Shown piece by piece: positions 8,569-16,767 of a stretch of 53,222 bases of DNA (its first letter is position 1; every line of letters begins with the position of its first letter). The stretch covers positions 1 through 53,222 of the forward strand of contig JBPCIX010000065.1 in NCBI GenBank assembly GCA_051005875.1, written 5' to 3'. The notes under the pieces are model-generated. The model was not told the origin of the DNA, did no database searches, and saw only the letters and a program-made list of their open reading frames with translations. Source of the DNA: JBPCIX01 sp051005875 (GTDB taxonomy: Bacteria > Actinomycetota > CADDZG01 > JAHWKV01). The translations under genes and the position numbers were made by a program.

Positions 8569-9600
8569 ATGGATGACTCCCGAAAGCTCAAAATCGCTGT
8601 CGTTGCCCCCTGCTGGTTCGAGATTCCGCCGAAAGCCTACGGCGGGATTGAATGGATCTGCGGCTGGCTGGTTGAAGGTCTGATCGACCGGGGCCACGAC
8701 GTCACTTTGATAGCCGCCGGGGAAAATAAGACCAGAGCACGCTTCGTCCAAAGCTACCCTGAGGCTCCCAGTGGCCAACTGGGTGAACCCTTGCCCGAGG
8801 TAACCCATGCGGCAGCCGTGTCGGAACTCACCGAGGGAATGGAATTCGACGTTTTTCATGATCACACCCTGGCCGGCCCTCTTCTTGCAGCCGGCCGGCA
8901 GGTGCCGACTATCGTCACGGCTCATGGCCCCGTAGCAGGCGAAATCGGCCGGTACTTTCGGCGGCTCTCCAAATTCGTTCAGTTTGTAGCCATCTCTGAT
9001 TCTCAAAGGGAAGACGCCAAGGACCTTCGGTGGGCCGGCCGGGTATACAACGGAATTCCCGTTAATGAATACCCCTTTGAAACCGAGAAGGAGGATTATG
9101 CACTCTTCCTGGGCCGGATGAGCCCCGAAAAGGGTGCGGATCTCGCAATCGACGCTGCCCGCCAAGCCGGCCTGCCTATTGTACTGGCGGGCAAGCGGAC
9201 CGAACCGCTGGAGCAGGCCTACTTCCAAAATGCGGTTGCTCCAAAGTTGGGAGAGGACACCCATTGGATCGGACAGGTTGGGCCCGTTAGGAAAAAGGAA
9301 CTACTGGCCAAGGCTCGCTGCCTGATATTCCCCATCAGGTGGAAAGAGCCGTTTGGGATTGTCATGGTGGAAGCTTTGGCATGCGGCACACCGGTAGTTG
9401 CTCTGAGCGGCGGATCGGTGCCGGAAATAGTAAGCGATGGCGAGACCGGATTCATATTCGACGACCCCGCAGAGTTGGGCAAAGGCATGAAGCGGGCTGG
9501 GGAACTCGATCCTTCAGCCTGCCGGCGCAGAGCCCTGAAGCTGTTCGATATAGCCGAAATGGTCAAGGGATATGAAGATATTTATCGCAGCGCTATTTGA
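8569..9600 (+). CDS. Glycosyltransferase family 4 (GT-B fold)
   Basis: A 343-aa transferase with an N-terminal acceptor domain (KIAVVAPCWFEIPPKAYGG) and the C-terminal nucleotide-sugar site PFGIVMVEALACGTPVVAL, which contains the EX7E-type motif of GT4, followed by GSVPEIVSDGETGFI. It is divergent from the debranching-type glycosidase and ends 24 bp before bioA. Promoter elements for both divergent genes must lie within the 27-bp gap or in coding sequence. Donor and acceptor sugars are unknown. Confidence 0.88.
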   Translation: MDDSRKLKIAVVAPCWFEIPPKAYGGIEWICGWLVEGLIDRGHDVTLIAAGENKTRARFVQSYPEAPSGQLGEPLPEVTHAAAVSELTEGMEFDVFHDHTLAGPLLAAGRQVPTIVTAHGPVAGEIGRYFRRLSKFVQFVAISDSQREDAKDLRWAGRVYNGIPVNEYPFETEKEDYALFLGRMSPEKGADLAIDAARQAGLPIVLAGKRTEPLEQAYFQNAVAPKLGEDTHWIGQVGPVRKKELLAKARCLIFPIRWKEPFGIVMVEALACGTPVVALSGGSVPEIVSDGETGFIFDDPAELGKGMKRAGELDPSACRRRALKLFDIAEMVKGYEDIYRSAI

Positions 9601-9624
9601 GCCGCCGGTAAGTCACGAAGTGGA

Positions 9625-11046
9625 ATGACCACAACTGCCAGACTGGTTGGGCTCGACAAGGCTCACGTGTGGCATCCCTTCACTCAGATGAAGGGATGGA
9701 TGGATTCCGACCCGTTGGTCATTGAGCGAGGCGAGGGGTGCGAGCTAATCGACACCGAGGGCCGCCGCTACCTCGACGGAGTTTCCTCGTTGTGGGTCAA
9801 CGTGCACGGCCATGGTGTTCCAGAGATCGACCAGGCGATTCGCGATCAACTCGGCCTGATAGCCCACTCGACTCTGCTCGGGCTGAGCAACGTCCCTTCG
9901 ATCGAACTTGCAGCGCTCCTTGTGGAATTGGCCAACCCGGCGCCTGCCCGCGACCCCCTCACGAAAGTATTTTTCTCGGAAGCCGGGGCTTGCGCGGTGG
10001 AAGTCGCCTTGAAAATGGCCTTTGGTTACTGGCAAAAAAATTCTGCCTCGAACGGAGCCAAACGCACCTTCATATCTTTGGATAACGGATACCACGGAGA
10101 CACGCTCGGCGCGGTTTCGGTTGGCGGCATAGATCTTTTCCAAGCCGCCTATCAACCCCTTTTGTTCGAATCGCTGAAAACGCTCTCGCCTTACTGTTAT
10201 CGCTGCCCGCTCGGCCAAACATTCCCGGATTGTCAGATCGCCTGCCTTCAGCCTTTAGAAGAGTTGCTAGAGGCCCGCCACCAGGAAGTCTGCGCGGTGA
10301 TCGTTGAGCCGCTTGTCCAAGCCGCCGGCGGAATGATCACCGCCCCGCACGGATACTTGCAAAGGGTGCGGGCGCTGTGCGACCAATTCGATGTCCTTTT
10401 GATAGCCGACGAAGTTGCCACTGGAGTGGGCCGCACGGGTACATTCTTTGCGTGTGAGCAAGAGGGGGTGGTCCCGGATATTTTGGTTGCCGGCAAGGGC
10501 CTAACGGGGGGCTACCTGCCCCTGGCAGTCACCATGACTAACGACCGAGTGTTCGACGCGTTCTTGGGTGAGCACGAGGAGTTCAAGACCTTGTTTCACG
10601 GCCACACCTACACAGGCAATCCCCTGTCCTGCTCGGCTGCGATTGCCAACTTAAAGCTAATGCAAAAACGGGGAACTTTGAATCACGTCCGCAACCTCGA
10701 ACCAGTATTCGAGGCCGCCCTGCTGCCGCTTAGGCGCCACCGCCGGGTTGGAGACATCAGACGGCGCGGACTCATGTGCGGAATCGAAGTTGTGCAGAAC
10801 AAAGACTCAAGAACACCGTACGAGGCCGCAGCTATGATTGGCCAGCGCATCGCACGTCAAGCCAGAAGTGGCGGAGTAATCATCCGAACCCTGGGCGATG
10901 TCGTTGTGCTCATGCCGCCCCTTGCGATATCGGCTGCGGACCTTCAGCGCCTTGTTGCCGAGACGGCATCGGCCATCGATGTAATCACAAACGCCGAGGC
11001 GGCCGAGCAAAGCCGGGGTGCGAGCGTCGCACTTCCGATCAATTGA
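9625..11046 (+). CDS. bioA: Adenosylmethionine-8-amino-7-oxononanoate aminotransferase
   Basis: A 473-aa PLP enzyme converting KAPA to DAPA with S-adenosylmethionine as amino donor, the antepenultimate step of biotin synthesis. The opening KAHVWHPFTQMK is characteristic of BioA. The PLP lysine is K291 in AGKGLTGGYLPL, and the substrate loop FHGHTYTGNPLSCSAA is intact. The residue block ALSPYCYRCPLGQTFPDC-like region carries extra cysteines, also seen in other BioA proteins. Its stop TGA overlaps the TTG start of the downstream bioF-bioD gene (TTGA). First gene of the biotin operon; no BirA operator is recognisable in the 24-bp gap upstream. Confidence 0.95.
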   Translation: MTTTARLVGLDKAHVWHPFTQMKGWMDSDPLVIERGEGCELIDTEGRRYLDGVSSLWVNVHGHGVPEIDQAIRDQLGLIAHSTLLGLSNVPSIELAALLVELANPAPARDPLTKVFFSEAGACAVEVALKMAFGYWQKNSASNGAKRTFISLDNGYHGDTLGAVSVGGIDLFQAAYQPLLFESLKTLSPYCYRCPLGQTFPDCQIACLQPLEELLEARHQEVCAVIVEPLVQAAGGMITAPHGYLQRVRALCDQFDVLLIADEVATGVGRTGTFFACEQEGVVPDILVAGKGLTGGYLPLAVTMTNDRVFDAFLGEHEEFKTLFHGHTYTGNPLSCSAAIANLKLMQKRGTLNHVRNLEPVFEAALLPLRRHRRVGDIRRRGLMCGIEVVQNKDSRTPYEAAAMIGQRIARQARSGGVIIRTLGDVVVLMPPLAISAADLQRLVAETASAIDVITNAEAAEQSRGASVALPIN

Positions 11047-13043
11047 CGCCGGCCCCACCGAGCGCCTCAGAATGGGCCGCAGCGCAGCTTAACGAGCTGG
11101 AAGCTAACGATCTACGGCGGCGGCCCTTAGTCGTAACAAGTCCGCCCGGACCGGAGACAGGGATAGACGGTCGCACGGTTCTTTCCCTTTGCTCCAATAA
11201 CTACTTGGGTCTAGCCGGCCACTCGCGGGTCCAACAAGCGGCCGCTAATGCCGCCCTGGAATGGGGCGCCGGCGCCGGGGCGTCTCGACTGGTGTCGGGC
11301 AGTATGTCGATCCACCGCGAGCTTGAGTCAAAGCTGGCAGGGCTGAAGGGCTGCGAAGACGCAATGCTTTTTTCCTCGGGCTATCTGGCTAACATCGGCG
11401 CCATTTCCGCCCTGGTGGGGCCCGGTGACGCTGTATTTTCAGACCGGCTGAATCATGCGAGCATCGTCGACGGATGCCGTTTATCGAGGGCCGAGGTCCG
11501 AGTCTACGAGCACAACAACCTGGACCAATTAGCTGACCTGCTTGACTCCAGTGCAAGCGCTCGCCGGCTAATCGTCACCGATACAATCTTCTCAATGGAC
11601 GGGGACCTGGCCCGATTGACCAAGCTCCGAGAGATCGCCAAGAGCAACGGCGCGATGCTCATGGTCGACGAGGCTCATGCCACGGGGCTGCTGGGCCCGG
11701 ATGGCGGCGGCGCCCTGGAAGCAGCCGGGCTGTCCGGCAAGGCCGACTTGGTGATGGGAACTCTTTCGAAAGCCATAGGGGCAAGCGGCGGATTCATTGC
11801 CGGAACGCGCCACGTGGTAGAGCTGGTTCGCAACCGAGCCCGAACCTATATCTTCGACACGGCCCTCGCGCCATCTTCTGCGGGAGCGGCCATCGAAGCC
11901 CTTGAGATCATGAGGACGGAACCCCAAAGGCGATCAGCCGCGCTCGGACATGCAAAGCGACTTGCGGCCGGCCTGACTGCCCTCGGTTATAAAGTAGTCT
12001 CTCCGGCGGCCGCCATTATTCCGTTGCATGTTGGGGAGTCGAAAGCCGCAGTAGAGCTTTCAAATGAACTGCTGGATTTAGGGGTGATGGCGCCCGCCAT
12101 ACGCCCGCCCACCGTCGCTCCGGGAACGGCTCGTCTTAGGCTAACGGTCATGGCCACCCATACTCAAGAGCACATCGACCGCGCTCTTTCAGCCTTCGAA
12201 AGACTGAGTGGAGAAAATTCTGGAGCCCGCAAACGCTCAAGCGAATCAGTTCCCAATGGTGCCCGGGATGCCCGGAGATTGCGTGCGATCCGAGATGCCC
12301 GGAGTTCGCGCGTGGAAAGCTCAATTGACCCGAGAGTGGTTGCCGCTGGCGGCGTTTTTGTTACGGGGACGGATACCGGCGTCGGCAAGACCTTCGTTGC
12401 GGCGGAGCTGGCCAGGATGTGGGGAACTCAGGGCCTAAGGGTCGCCGCGCTCAAGCCAGTCCAAACAGGGACCGACACCGGCGACGACGATCTACGACTG
12501 ATTGGTGAACGCGGTCGAATTTCTCCGGAGTTGTTGGCCTGCCCCTACTCTTTTCCCGACGCCCTGGCGCCACAGGTTGCAGCGGAGGGGATCGGCGCAA
12601 AGATCTGCTTGGAACCGATTCGGGAGTCCTTTAACGATCTTAGGTCTAAGGCCGACCTTGTAATAGTTGAAGGATCCGGAGGCCTCTTGGTTCCCTTAGC
12701 CGAAAATCTCACTATGGCCGATCTTGCCGGCCGCTTGAGGATTCCGATCATCGTAGTGGCCACGGCGGCGCTCGGCACTCTTAACCACACAGCCCTGACA
12801 CTCGCGTCGGCCGCCCAGCACGGGCTAACCATTCTTGGGGTCGTTGTGAACAAGTTTCCGAGGCGTCCAGACATCGCTGAAAGGACGAATCCGGAGGCCA
12901 TGGAGAAGTTGCTAAAGGCAACGGTCATAGGGATCCTGCCGGACGACAACAAAATAGACGAGGACCCTGCTCAATTTTTCGCGCCCCGCCTGGGCGGCCG
13001 GTTCGCCCGAGAAGACTTCGCCGCGAGCCGGGGGGTGCACTAA
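11043..13043 (+). CDS. bioF-bioD: Fused 8-amino-7-oxononanoate synthase - dethiobiotin synthetase
   Basis: One uninterrupted 666-aa frame carries two biotin enzymes. Residues 1 to about 395 are BioF (KAPA synthase), with SNNYLGL, SGYLANIGA, the DEAHATGLLGP motif and PLP lysine K243 in GTLSKAIGASGG. A basic linker (about 396-433, rich in Arg/Ser) leads to BioD, with P-loop GTDTGVGKT at 442-450 and KPVQTG. The start is TTG 11043, which overlaps the bioA stop; the frame is open further upstream only because it runs under bioA. An in-frame GTG at 12312, 7 nt after GGAG, could also give free BioD. BioB follows with no gap. Confidence 0.93.
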   Translation: MTPAPPSASEWAAAQLNELEANDLRRRPLVVTSPPGPETGIDGRTVLSLCSNNYLGLAGHSRVQQAAANAALEWGAGAGASRLVSGSMSIHRELESKLAGLKGCEDAMLFSSGYLANIGAISALVGPGDAVFSDRLNHASIVDGCRLSRAEVRVYEHNNLDQLADLLDSSASARRLIVTDTIFSMDGDLARLTKLREIAKSNGAMLMVDEAHATGLLGPDGGGALEAAGLSGKADLVMGTLSKAIGASGGFIAGTRHVVELVRNRARTYIFDTALAPSSAGAAIEALEIMRTEPQRRSAALGHAKRLAAGLTALGYKVVSPAAAIIPLHVGESKAAVELSNELLDLGVMAPAIRPPTVAPGTARLRLTVMATHTQEHIDRALSAFERLSGENSGARKRSSESVPNGARDARRLRAIRDARSSRVESSIDPRVVAAGGVFVTGTDTGVGKTFVAAELARMWGTQGLRVAALKPVQTGTDTGDDDLRLIGERGRISPELLACPYSFPDALAPQVAAEGIGAKICLEPIRESFNDLRSKADLVIVEGSGGLLVPLAENLTMADLAGRLRIPIIVVATAALGTLNHTALTLASAAQHGLTILGVVVNKFPRRPDIAERTNPEAMEKLLKATVIGILPDDNKIDEDPAQFFAPRLGGRFAREDFAASRGVH

Positions 13044-14162
13044 ATGCTGGCGAACCTACTGGAGAGCAAACTGCTCCATACGGGCGAGCCAATCAGCTTT
13101 GACGAGGCAATGGGCATCATGGCGATGCCGCCATCGGAGCTTCCTGATTTACTGGCCCTGGCTCACCGCGTTCGATTAGCGTCTTGCGGGCCCGAAGTCG
13201 AAGTCGAATCGATTATCTCGGCCAAGACGGGCGGGTGCTCTGAGGACTGCGCGTTTTGCTCCCAATCCCGTCACTGGGATGGTCCGGTTCGGCCCCAGCC
13301 ATTAATCGATATTTCACAAATGGTCGAGGCAGCCCGTCGAAGCGAAAAACTTGGGGCGACTGAGTTTTGCATCGTAATGGCCATCCGGGGACCGGACGAG
13401 CGAATCATGGAGCAAGTGGTGGAAGCTGTCGGCGCCTTGCACAGTCAAACAAGCATGCAGGTTGCATGTTCGCTGGGCCTGCTGACGAGGGAACAGGTAC
13501 AGACTCTCTCCGACGCCGGGGTTCACCGCTACAACCACAACCTTGAAACGTCACGCTCGTTCTTCCCGGAAATATGCCAAACGCATACTTGGGAGGATCG
13601 CTATGAGACCTGCCGGCTCGTCAAGGAAGCTGGGATTGAATTGTGCTGTGGGGGGATTTTTGGGATGGGCGAAACTGCAGAGCAAAGGGTGGAATTCGCA
13701 TTTGAGGTAGCCGAGCTGGAACCGCACGAGGTACCGGTCAACTTCTTGAACCCGCGGCCCGGGACCCCCCTTGAGGGGCGGCCGGTCGTCGAGGCTCTAG
13801 ACGCCATCAAGACGATTGTGATGCTGCGCCTGACCATGCCGGCCACAACTCTCAGATATGCCGGCGGTCGCGAAATGACCCTTGGAGACCTCCAATCGTT
13901 GGGACTGCTGGCAGGAGTAAACGCGCTGATTATCGGCAACTACCTGACCACCCTCGGGCGCTCACCCGAGCAGGATCTAAAAATGCTGGCCGATTTAGGG
14001 ATGCCCATTAAGGGGCGCAGCACAACCAAAAAGCAGGACAATCTCGGGGACCAACTAGATCCGCCCAGGATCTGTAAATCGTGTGGCCGGCGGCTAGACG
14101 TCCAGGTTCTGCCCGAAGCATACAAGGCAAGCTGCCCGGTATGCAGGACTGCCAGCGACTAA
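13044..14162 (+). CDS. bioB: Biotin synthase with C-terminal four-cysteine extension
   Basis: A 372-aa radical-SAM enzyme inserting sulfur into dethiobiotin. The SAM cluster cysteines are C65, C69 and C72 (GCSEDCAFC), and the barrel motifs YNHNLETS, CCGGIFGMGE and NFLNPRPGTPL match BioB. After the barrel a tail adds C344-x2-C347 and C364-x2-C367, separated by 16 residues, a zinc-ribbon or extra Fe-S knuckle. Such cysteines could replace the separate auxiliary protein (BsaP) that mycobacterial-type BioB needs; this is inference. ATG follows the bioF-bioD stop directly. Last gene of the operon; its stop lies next to a strong hairpin. Confidence 0.96.
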   Translation: MLANLLESKLLHTGEPISFDEAMGIMAMPPSELPDLLALAHRVRLASCGPEVEVESIISAKTGGCSEDCAFCSQSRHWDGPVRPQPLIDISQMVEAARRSEKLGATEFCIVMAIRGPDERIMEQVVEAVGALHSQTSMQVACSLGLLTREQVQTLSDAGVHRYNHNLETSRSFFPEICQTHTWEDRYETCRLVKEAGIELCCGGIFGMGETAEQRVEFAFEVAELEPHEVPVNFLNPRPGTPLEGRPVVEALDAIKTIVMLRLTMPATTLRYAGGREMTLGDLQSLGLLAGVNALIIGNYLTTLGRSPEQDLKMLADLGMPIKGRSTTKKQDNLGDQLDPPRICKSCGRRLDVQVLPEAYKASCPVCRTASD

Positions 14163-14183
14163 CTGTTGAGCCGCTGGCAGTCC
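14146..14183 (+). terminator. Strong hairpin at the end of bioB
   Basis: GGACTGCCAGCG (14146-14157) pairs perfectly with CGCTGGCAGTCC (14172-14183), a 12-bp GC-rich stem with a 14-nt loop that contains the bioB stop codon. There is no T-run after it, so it would be a terminator of the U-less type described in actinobacteria, or an mRNA 3' stabiliser. It also faces the convergent 95-aa gene. Confidence 0.6.
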
Positions 14184-14199
14184 GAGCCCTAGCGGAACG

Positions 14200-14487
14200 C
14201 TAGATGAGTTCGGCGGGAGGCGCACCCAGGGCTTCTAGCGACAACAGGGCCTGAATGGATGACTTGTGAAAAGCCTTGGCAGTAACCCCGGCGCCCTTAG
14301 CTTGGGTCCGCATAGCCCCAACCAAACTGCAGATAGCCTGCTCGGCGATAGCCTTCCACTCGTCGCTGGTTCGATCGACTGACCAAAGCGCGGTCAGGAC
14401 ATCGATGTCGGATTCTTCCGCCGCAAGGCAAAGGGCGTGGACCGTCCGGGCCGCTTCGAATCCTGTGCTTTCTTCTAGCTTTGCCAT
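14200..14487 (-). CDS. Hypothetical protein, 95 aa, alpha-helical
   Basis: I do not recognise this protein. It has no membrane segment or signal peptide and looks all-helical. It has two cysteines (ALCLAAEE and AICSLVG) and an Ala/Leu-rich composition. It is convergent with bioB and divergent from the subtilase, and the ATG at 14487 has no clear ribosome site. It is kept because the frame is free of other candidates and codon use resembles the neighbours. Confidence 0.5.
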   Translation of the reverse strand: MAKLEESTGFEAARTVHALCLAAEESDIDVLTALWSVDRTSDEWKAIAEQAICSLVGAMRTQAKGAGVTAKAFHKSSIQALLSLEALGAPPAELI

Positions 14488-14540
14488 ATCATCGCCCCGC
14501 CAGGCCGCCGCTTAAACATCGCTTTGGCTAAAAAGGTGAG

Positions 14541-14615
14541 GCGCCTGGAAGCCGGCGGGGGAATTGCCCCTGATATTTTTTTTAAGGGAGATCAGGGAGG
14601 CCAACTTCCAGGCGC
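14541..14615 (+). other. Nested inverted repeats, candidate structured RNA or regulatory hairpin
   Basis: GCGCCTGGAAG at 14541-14551 is the exact reverse complement of CTTCCAGGCGC at 14605-14615. Inside it CCCTGAT (14568-14574) pairs with ATCAGGG (14591-14597) around a T-rich loop. The element lies in the 230-bp divergent gap between the 95-aa gene and the subtilase. I cannot match it to a known riboswitch. If transcribed rightward it would be in the 5' leader of the subtilase mRNA. The T-run inside the loop rather than after the stem argues against a simple terminator. Confidence 0.5.
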
Positions 14616-14638
14616 TTTCATATTATACAAAAAAACGC

Positions 14639-14657
14639 TATATGTTCAAGACATATA
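14639..14657. promoter_or_regulatory. 19-bp palindrome, likely operator
   Basis: TATATGT-TCAAG-ACATATA is a perfect 7-bp inverted repeat with a 5-bp spacer, about 60 bp before the GTG start of the subtilase. The A/T-rich TATTATAC just upstream could be a -10 element. The size and symmetry suit a dimeric transcription factor. The factor is not identifiable; no matching site was noticed elsewhere in the window. Confidence 0.45.
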
Positions 14658-14717
14658 CCGTCAAGTCCGGAATTAATTGAGAATTCGCTAATTTTCAGCC
14701 CCGGATAGTCTTAAACC

Positions 14718-16037
14718 GTGATTCGAGAATCGTTGATTCGATCCCGTCCTCTCGCCGGTATATGCGCTATGACACTAGCGTTGGGGGTTTTTGGGTGGAC
14801 ATTCGCAGCCCAAGCTGCAAACGATTCTCTGTTCTCCCAGCAATGGGGTCTCGCAAAGATTCAGGCTGAACAGGCCTGGTCCGTCAGCCGGGGAACCGGC
14901 GTCAAAGTCGCCGTCATAGACACGGGCGTGGACTTTGGTCAACCAGACTTGGCCGGCAAAGCAGAGGGCTCGTTCAATTGCATCAAGGACTCTGAGCGCG
15001 TCGACGACCCCTGCGATCCGGCGCCCGATGGCGACGATAACGGCCACGGGACCGAGATAGCAGGGATTATCGCAGCGTCGGAAGGCAACTCGGTCGGCAT
15101 TTCCGGCGTGGCCCCCGGTGCCAGAATCATGTCCTTGAAAGCGCTTGGCGAAGATGGATCGGGCGATCTTTCGAGCGTACTGCGCAGTATAAACTTCGCC
15201 GCCGACAACGGCGCCAGAGTCATTAATCTATCGCTGGGCCCTGAGGTGAACCTCATCAACGACCTGCTGGGCCTTCTGTTGGGCGGTGGAAATCCTAAAC
15301 AGGAGTTTCAGCAGGCTTTTGATCATGCCGCGAGCCAGGGCGCTCTGGTGGTGGCGGCAGCGGGCAACAGCGGGACTTCCTCTTTTTTTGCGGGCCTGCA
15401 AAATGTCTTTGTAGTCGGATCAACCGGACCCGGTGACGAGGTCGCCTTTTATTCGTCTTCCGGCGCCGAAATCTTCGCTCCCGGAGGCAACTCTAGTGGC
15501 GCCTGCACTCCCGCCAATTGTATTTTGACTACGTCTCCCCGGGGCTACACTGCCGTGCAAGGAACATCATTTGCAGCGCCCCACGCGGCCGGGGTTGCCG
15601 CTCTTTTGGCGGCGAAGGGCATATCCGGCTCCGAAGCTAGGTCGAAGATTATCCAAACCGCCGATCCAATTCCCGGGGGCCGCCGTGTGAACGCTGCCAT
15701 GGCAGTCGGCGGCCAATCCGCCGAGCAACGGCCGGGCGCCTTGCCGGCCCCCAGCGCACCCGCTCGCCGGGCAGCAACCCCTGGGCAGTCGAAGCCCACC
15801 GTGGCCCCGGCCGCCTCGCCGCCGCCGCCGGCTGCCGATCCATCGCCAGGCCCCCTGCCGGTTTTGCAATTGAAAGGCTCGGGGCCCGCTGTGCATCCCA
15901 ACGACAGTCAGCTGACAACCGCACAGGGTCAAAGGAAACCAGTGCCCAAGGCCTGGGTGGTTGTCTCGGTGGCCCTTGCTGCCACAATTGCGATTGGTCA
16001 CTCTTTGTATTTCATTTTGCGACGCCACCGAATATGA
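14718..16037 (+). CDS. Subtilisin-family (S8) serine protease, mycosin-like, membrane-anchored
   Basis: A 439-aa exported protease: signal peptide (about 1-33), then the S8 catalytic triad in VAVIDTGVDFGQPDL (Asp), NGHGTEIAG (His) and QGTSFAAPHAAG (Ser), with the oxyanion Asn in AAAGNSG. A Pro/Ala-rich linker leads to a C-terminal transmembrane helix and the tail RRHRI. This order matches mycosins of type VII secretion, but no ESX gene is in the window, so it is called only mycosin-like. Start GTG 14718. A paralogue lies at 25030-26346. Its final codons and stop are the first copy of a threefold tandem repeat. Confidence 0.92.
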   Translation: MIRESLIRSRPLAGICAMTLALGVFGWTFAAQAANDSLFSQQWGLAKIQAEQAWSVSRGTGVKVAVIDTGVDFGQPDLAGKAEGSFNCIKDSERVDDPCDPAPDGDDNGHGTEIAGIIAASEGNSVGISGVAPGARIMSLKALGEDGSGDLSSVLRSINFAADNGARVINLSLGPEVNLINDLLGLLLGGGNPKQEFQQAFDHAASQGALVVAAAGNSGTSSFFAGLQNVFVVGSTGPGDEVAFYSSSGAEIFAPGGNSSGACTPANCILTTSPRGYTAVQGTSFAAPHAAGVAALLAAKGISGSEARSKIIQTADPIPGGRRVNAAMAVGGQSAEQRPGALPAPSAPARRAATPGQSKPTVAPAASPPPPAADPSPGPLPVLQLKGSGPAVHPNDSQLTTAQGQRKPVPKAWVVVSVALAATIAIGHSLYFILRRHRI

Positions 16038-16073
16038 TCTTGGCGAATATGATCCTGGCGAATATGATCCTGG
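16029..16073 (+). repeat. 15-bp tandem repeat spanning the subtilase stop codon (3 copies)
   Basis: CGAATATGATCCTGG occurs three times in a row (the first copy with one T for C). The first copy encodes the last two residues and the TGA of the subtilase. Because the unit is 15 bp, the two extra copies place two further TGA codons in the same frame behind the real stop. Confidence 0.97.
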
Positions 16074-16104
16074 CACGAGCTAATTTCTATGATGGGAGCA
16101 AATC

Positions 16105-16350
16105 TTGACAGTACTTAAAGGCAGGGTAGTTCAGGGAGGCTCGCCAGTCGAGGGTGCCTACGTGCGTTTGATTGGCCCGGCGGGCGAATTCGTCAACGAG
16201 CAACGAACCCTTGAAGAAGGAACCTTCATTTTCCACTTGGCGCCGGGAGCGTGGACTCTCGACTGGACCGCACCCGGACGGGCTGGAGCACAGCAAACAG
16301 TAGAACTGACGGCCGGGCAGATCGCAGACTTGGACCTCGAAATCTCCTAG
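16105..16350 (+). CDS. DUF1416 / SseC-like protein
   Basis: An 81-aa cytoplasmic protein with the transthyretin-like beta pattern of the actinobacterial DUF1416 family (SseC of mycobacteria): LKGRVVQGGSPVEGAYVRLIG, EGTFIFHLAPGAWTL and a closing LDLEIS. Family members usually sit beside a rhodanese sulfurtransferase and start with a cysteine segment. Here neither the sulfurtransferase nor the leading cysteines are present. The TTG start at 16105 is chosen for the GGGAG ribosome site at 16094-16098. Function unknown. Confidence 0.75.
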   Translation: MTVLKGRVVQGGSPVEGAYVRLIGPAGEFVNEQRTLEEGTFIFHLAPGAWTLDWTAPGRAGAQQTVELTAGQIADLDLEIS

Positions 16351-16382
16351 AAATTAGGAGGGGCGAGCGCTTAGCGGGGTTC

Positions 16383-16748
16383 TTAGGAGCCCGCCGAAAC
16401 GAGGCCTAAGCCGAACATTTGATCTGCGTAGTCAAGGTTGCGCGCGCCCTTCACGAATTCCCCCAGGCCGAATTCCTCGAGTTGACGGCGAACCTCGAGG
16501 CTTGGTCCAATAATGTCGAGAGCGCTTTTCGGGCCCGGGAGCATCGCCTCGATTCTGACCATTGCGTCGCACGCTTCGGTTGAGACCCTGGCAACCCTCT
16601 CGAGATTCAGGCTTATCTCGTTGCAGCCCGTAACCACCAATCCAAGTGCCCGGGTCTTTAGATCGGCCGCCCCCTGCTCGTCCAGTTCACCTTCGAGATC
16701 CAAAAAAGCAAGTTCACCAGATCGAGTGCACTCGATACTTATTGCCAT
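16383..16748 (-). CDS. STAS-domain (anti-anti-sigma factor-like) protein
   Basis: A 121-aa single STAS domain: FLDLEGELDEQGAADLKTRAL, a core strand EISLNLERVARVSTEACDAM and a helical C-terminus. The usual DSSG phosphorylation loop is replaced by VSTEA, with one serine at about residue 59 that could still be modified. It lies 19 bp after the anti-sigma-like gene, so a regulatory link with the sigma/anti-sigma pair and with the SpoIIE phosphatase at 18830 is plausible but inferred. Confidence 0.75.
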   Translation of the reverse strand: MAISIECTRSGELAFLDLEGELDEQGAADLKTRALGLVVTGCNEISLNLERVARVSTEACDAMVRIEAMLPGPKSALDIIGPSLEVRRQLEEFGLGEFVKGARNLDYADQMFGLGLVSAGS

Positions 16749-16767
16749 AAAGTGACTTGGCTGCTGG

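Noticed and set aside
9601..9624. BirA operator or biotin riboswitch before bioA
   Set aside because: The gap is 24 bp and shows no dyad symmetry resembling the BirA site.
10776..11042. Longer N-terminus for the BioF-BioD protein
   Set aside because: The extension runs through the end of bioA in another frame, is Arg/Cys-rich and has no BioF similarity. The TTG at 11043 fits the four-base overlap used elsewhere.
14718..16037. Type VII secretion locus based on a mycosin-like protease
   Set aside because: No EccB/C/D/E, WXG100 or PE/PPE genes are present near either subtilase; only the domain layout is similar.
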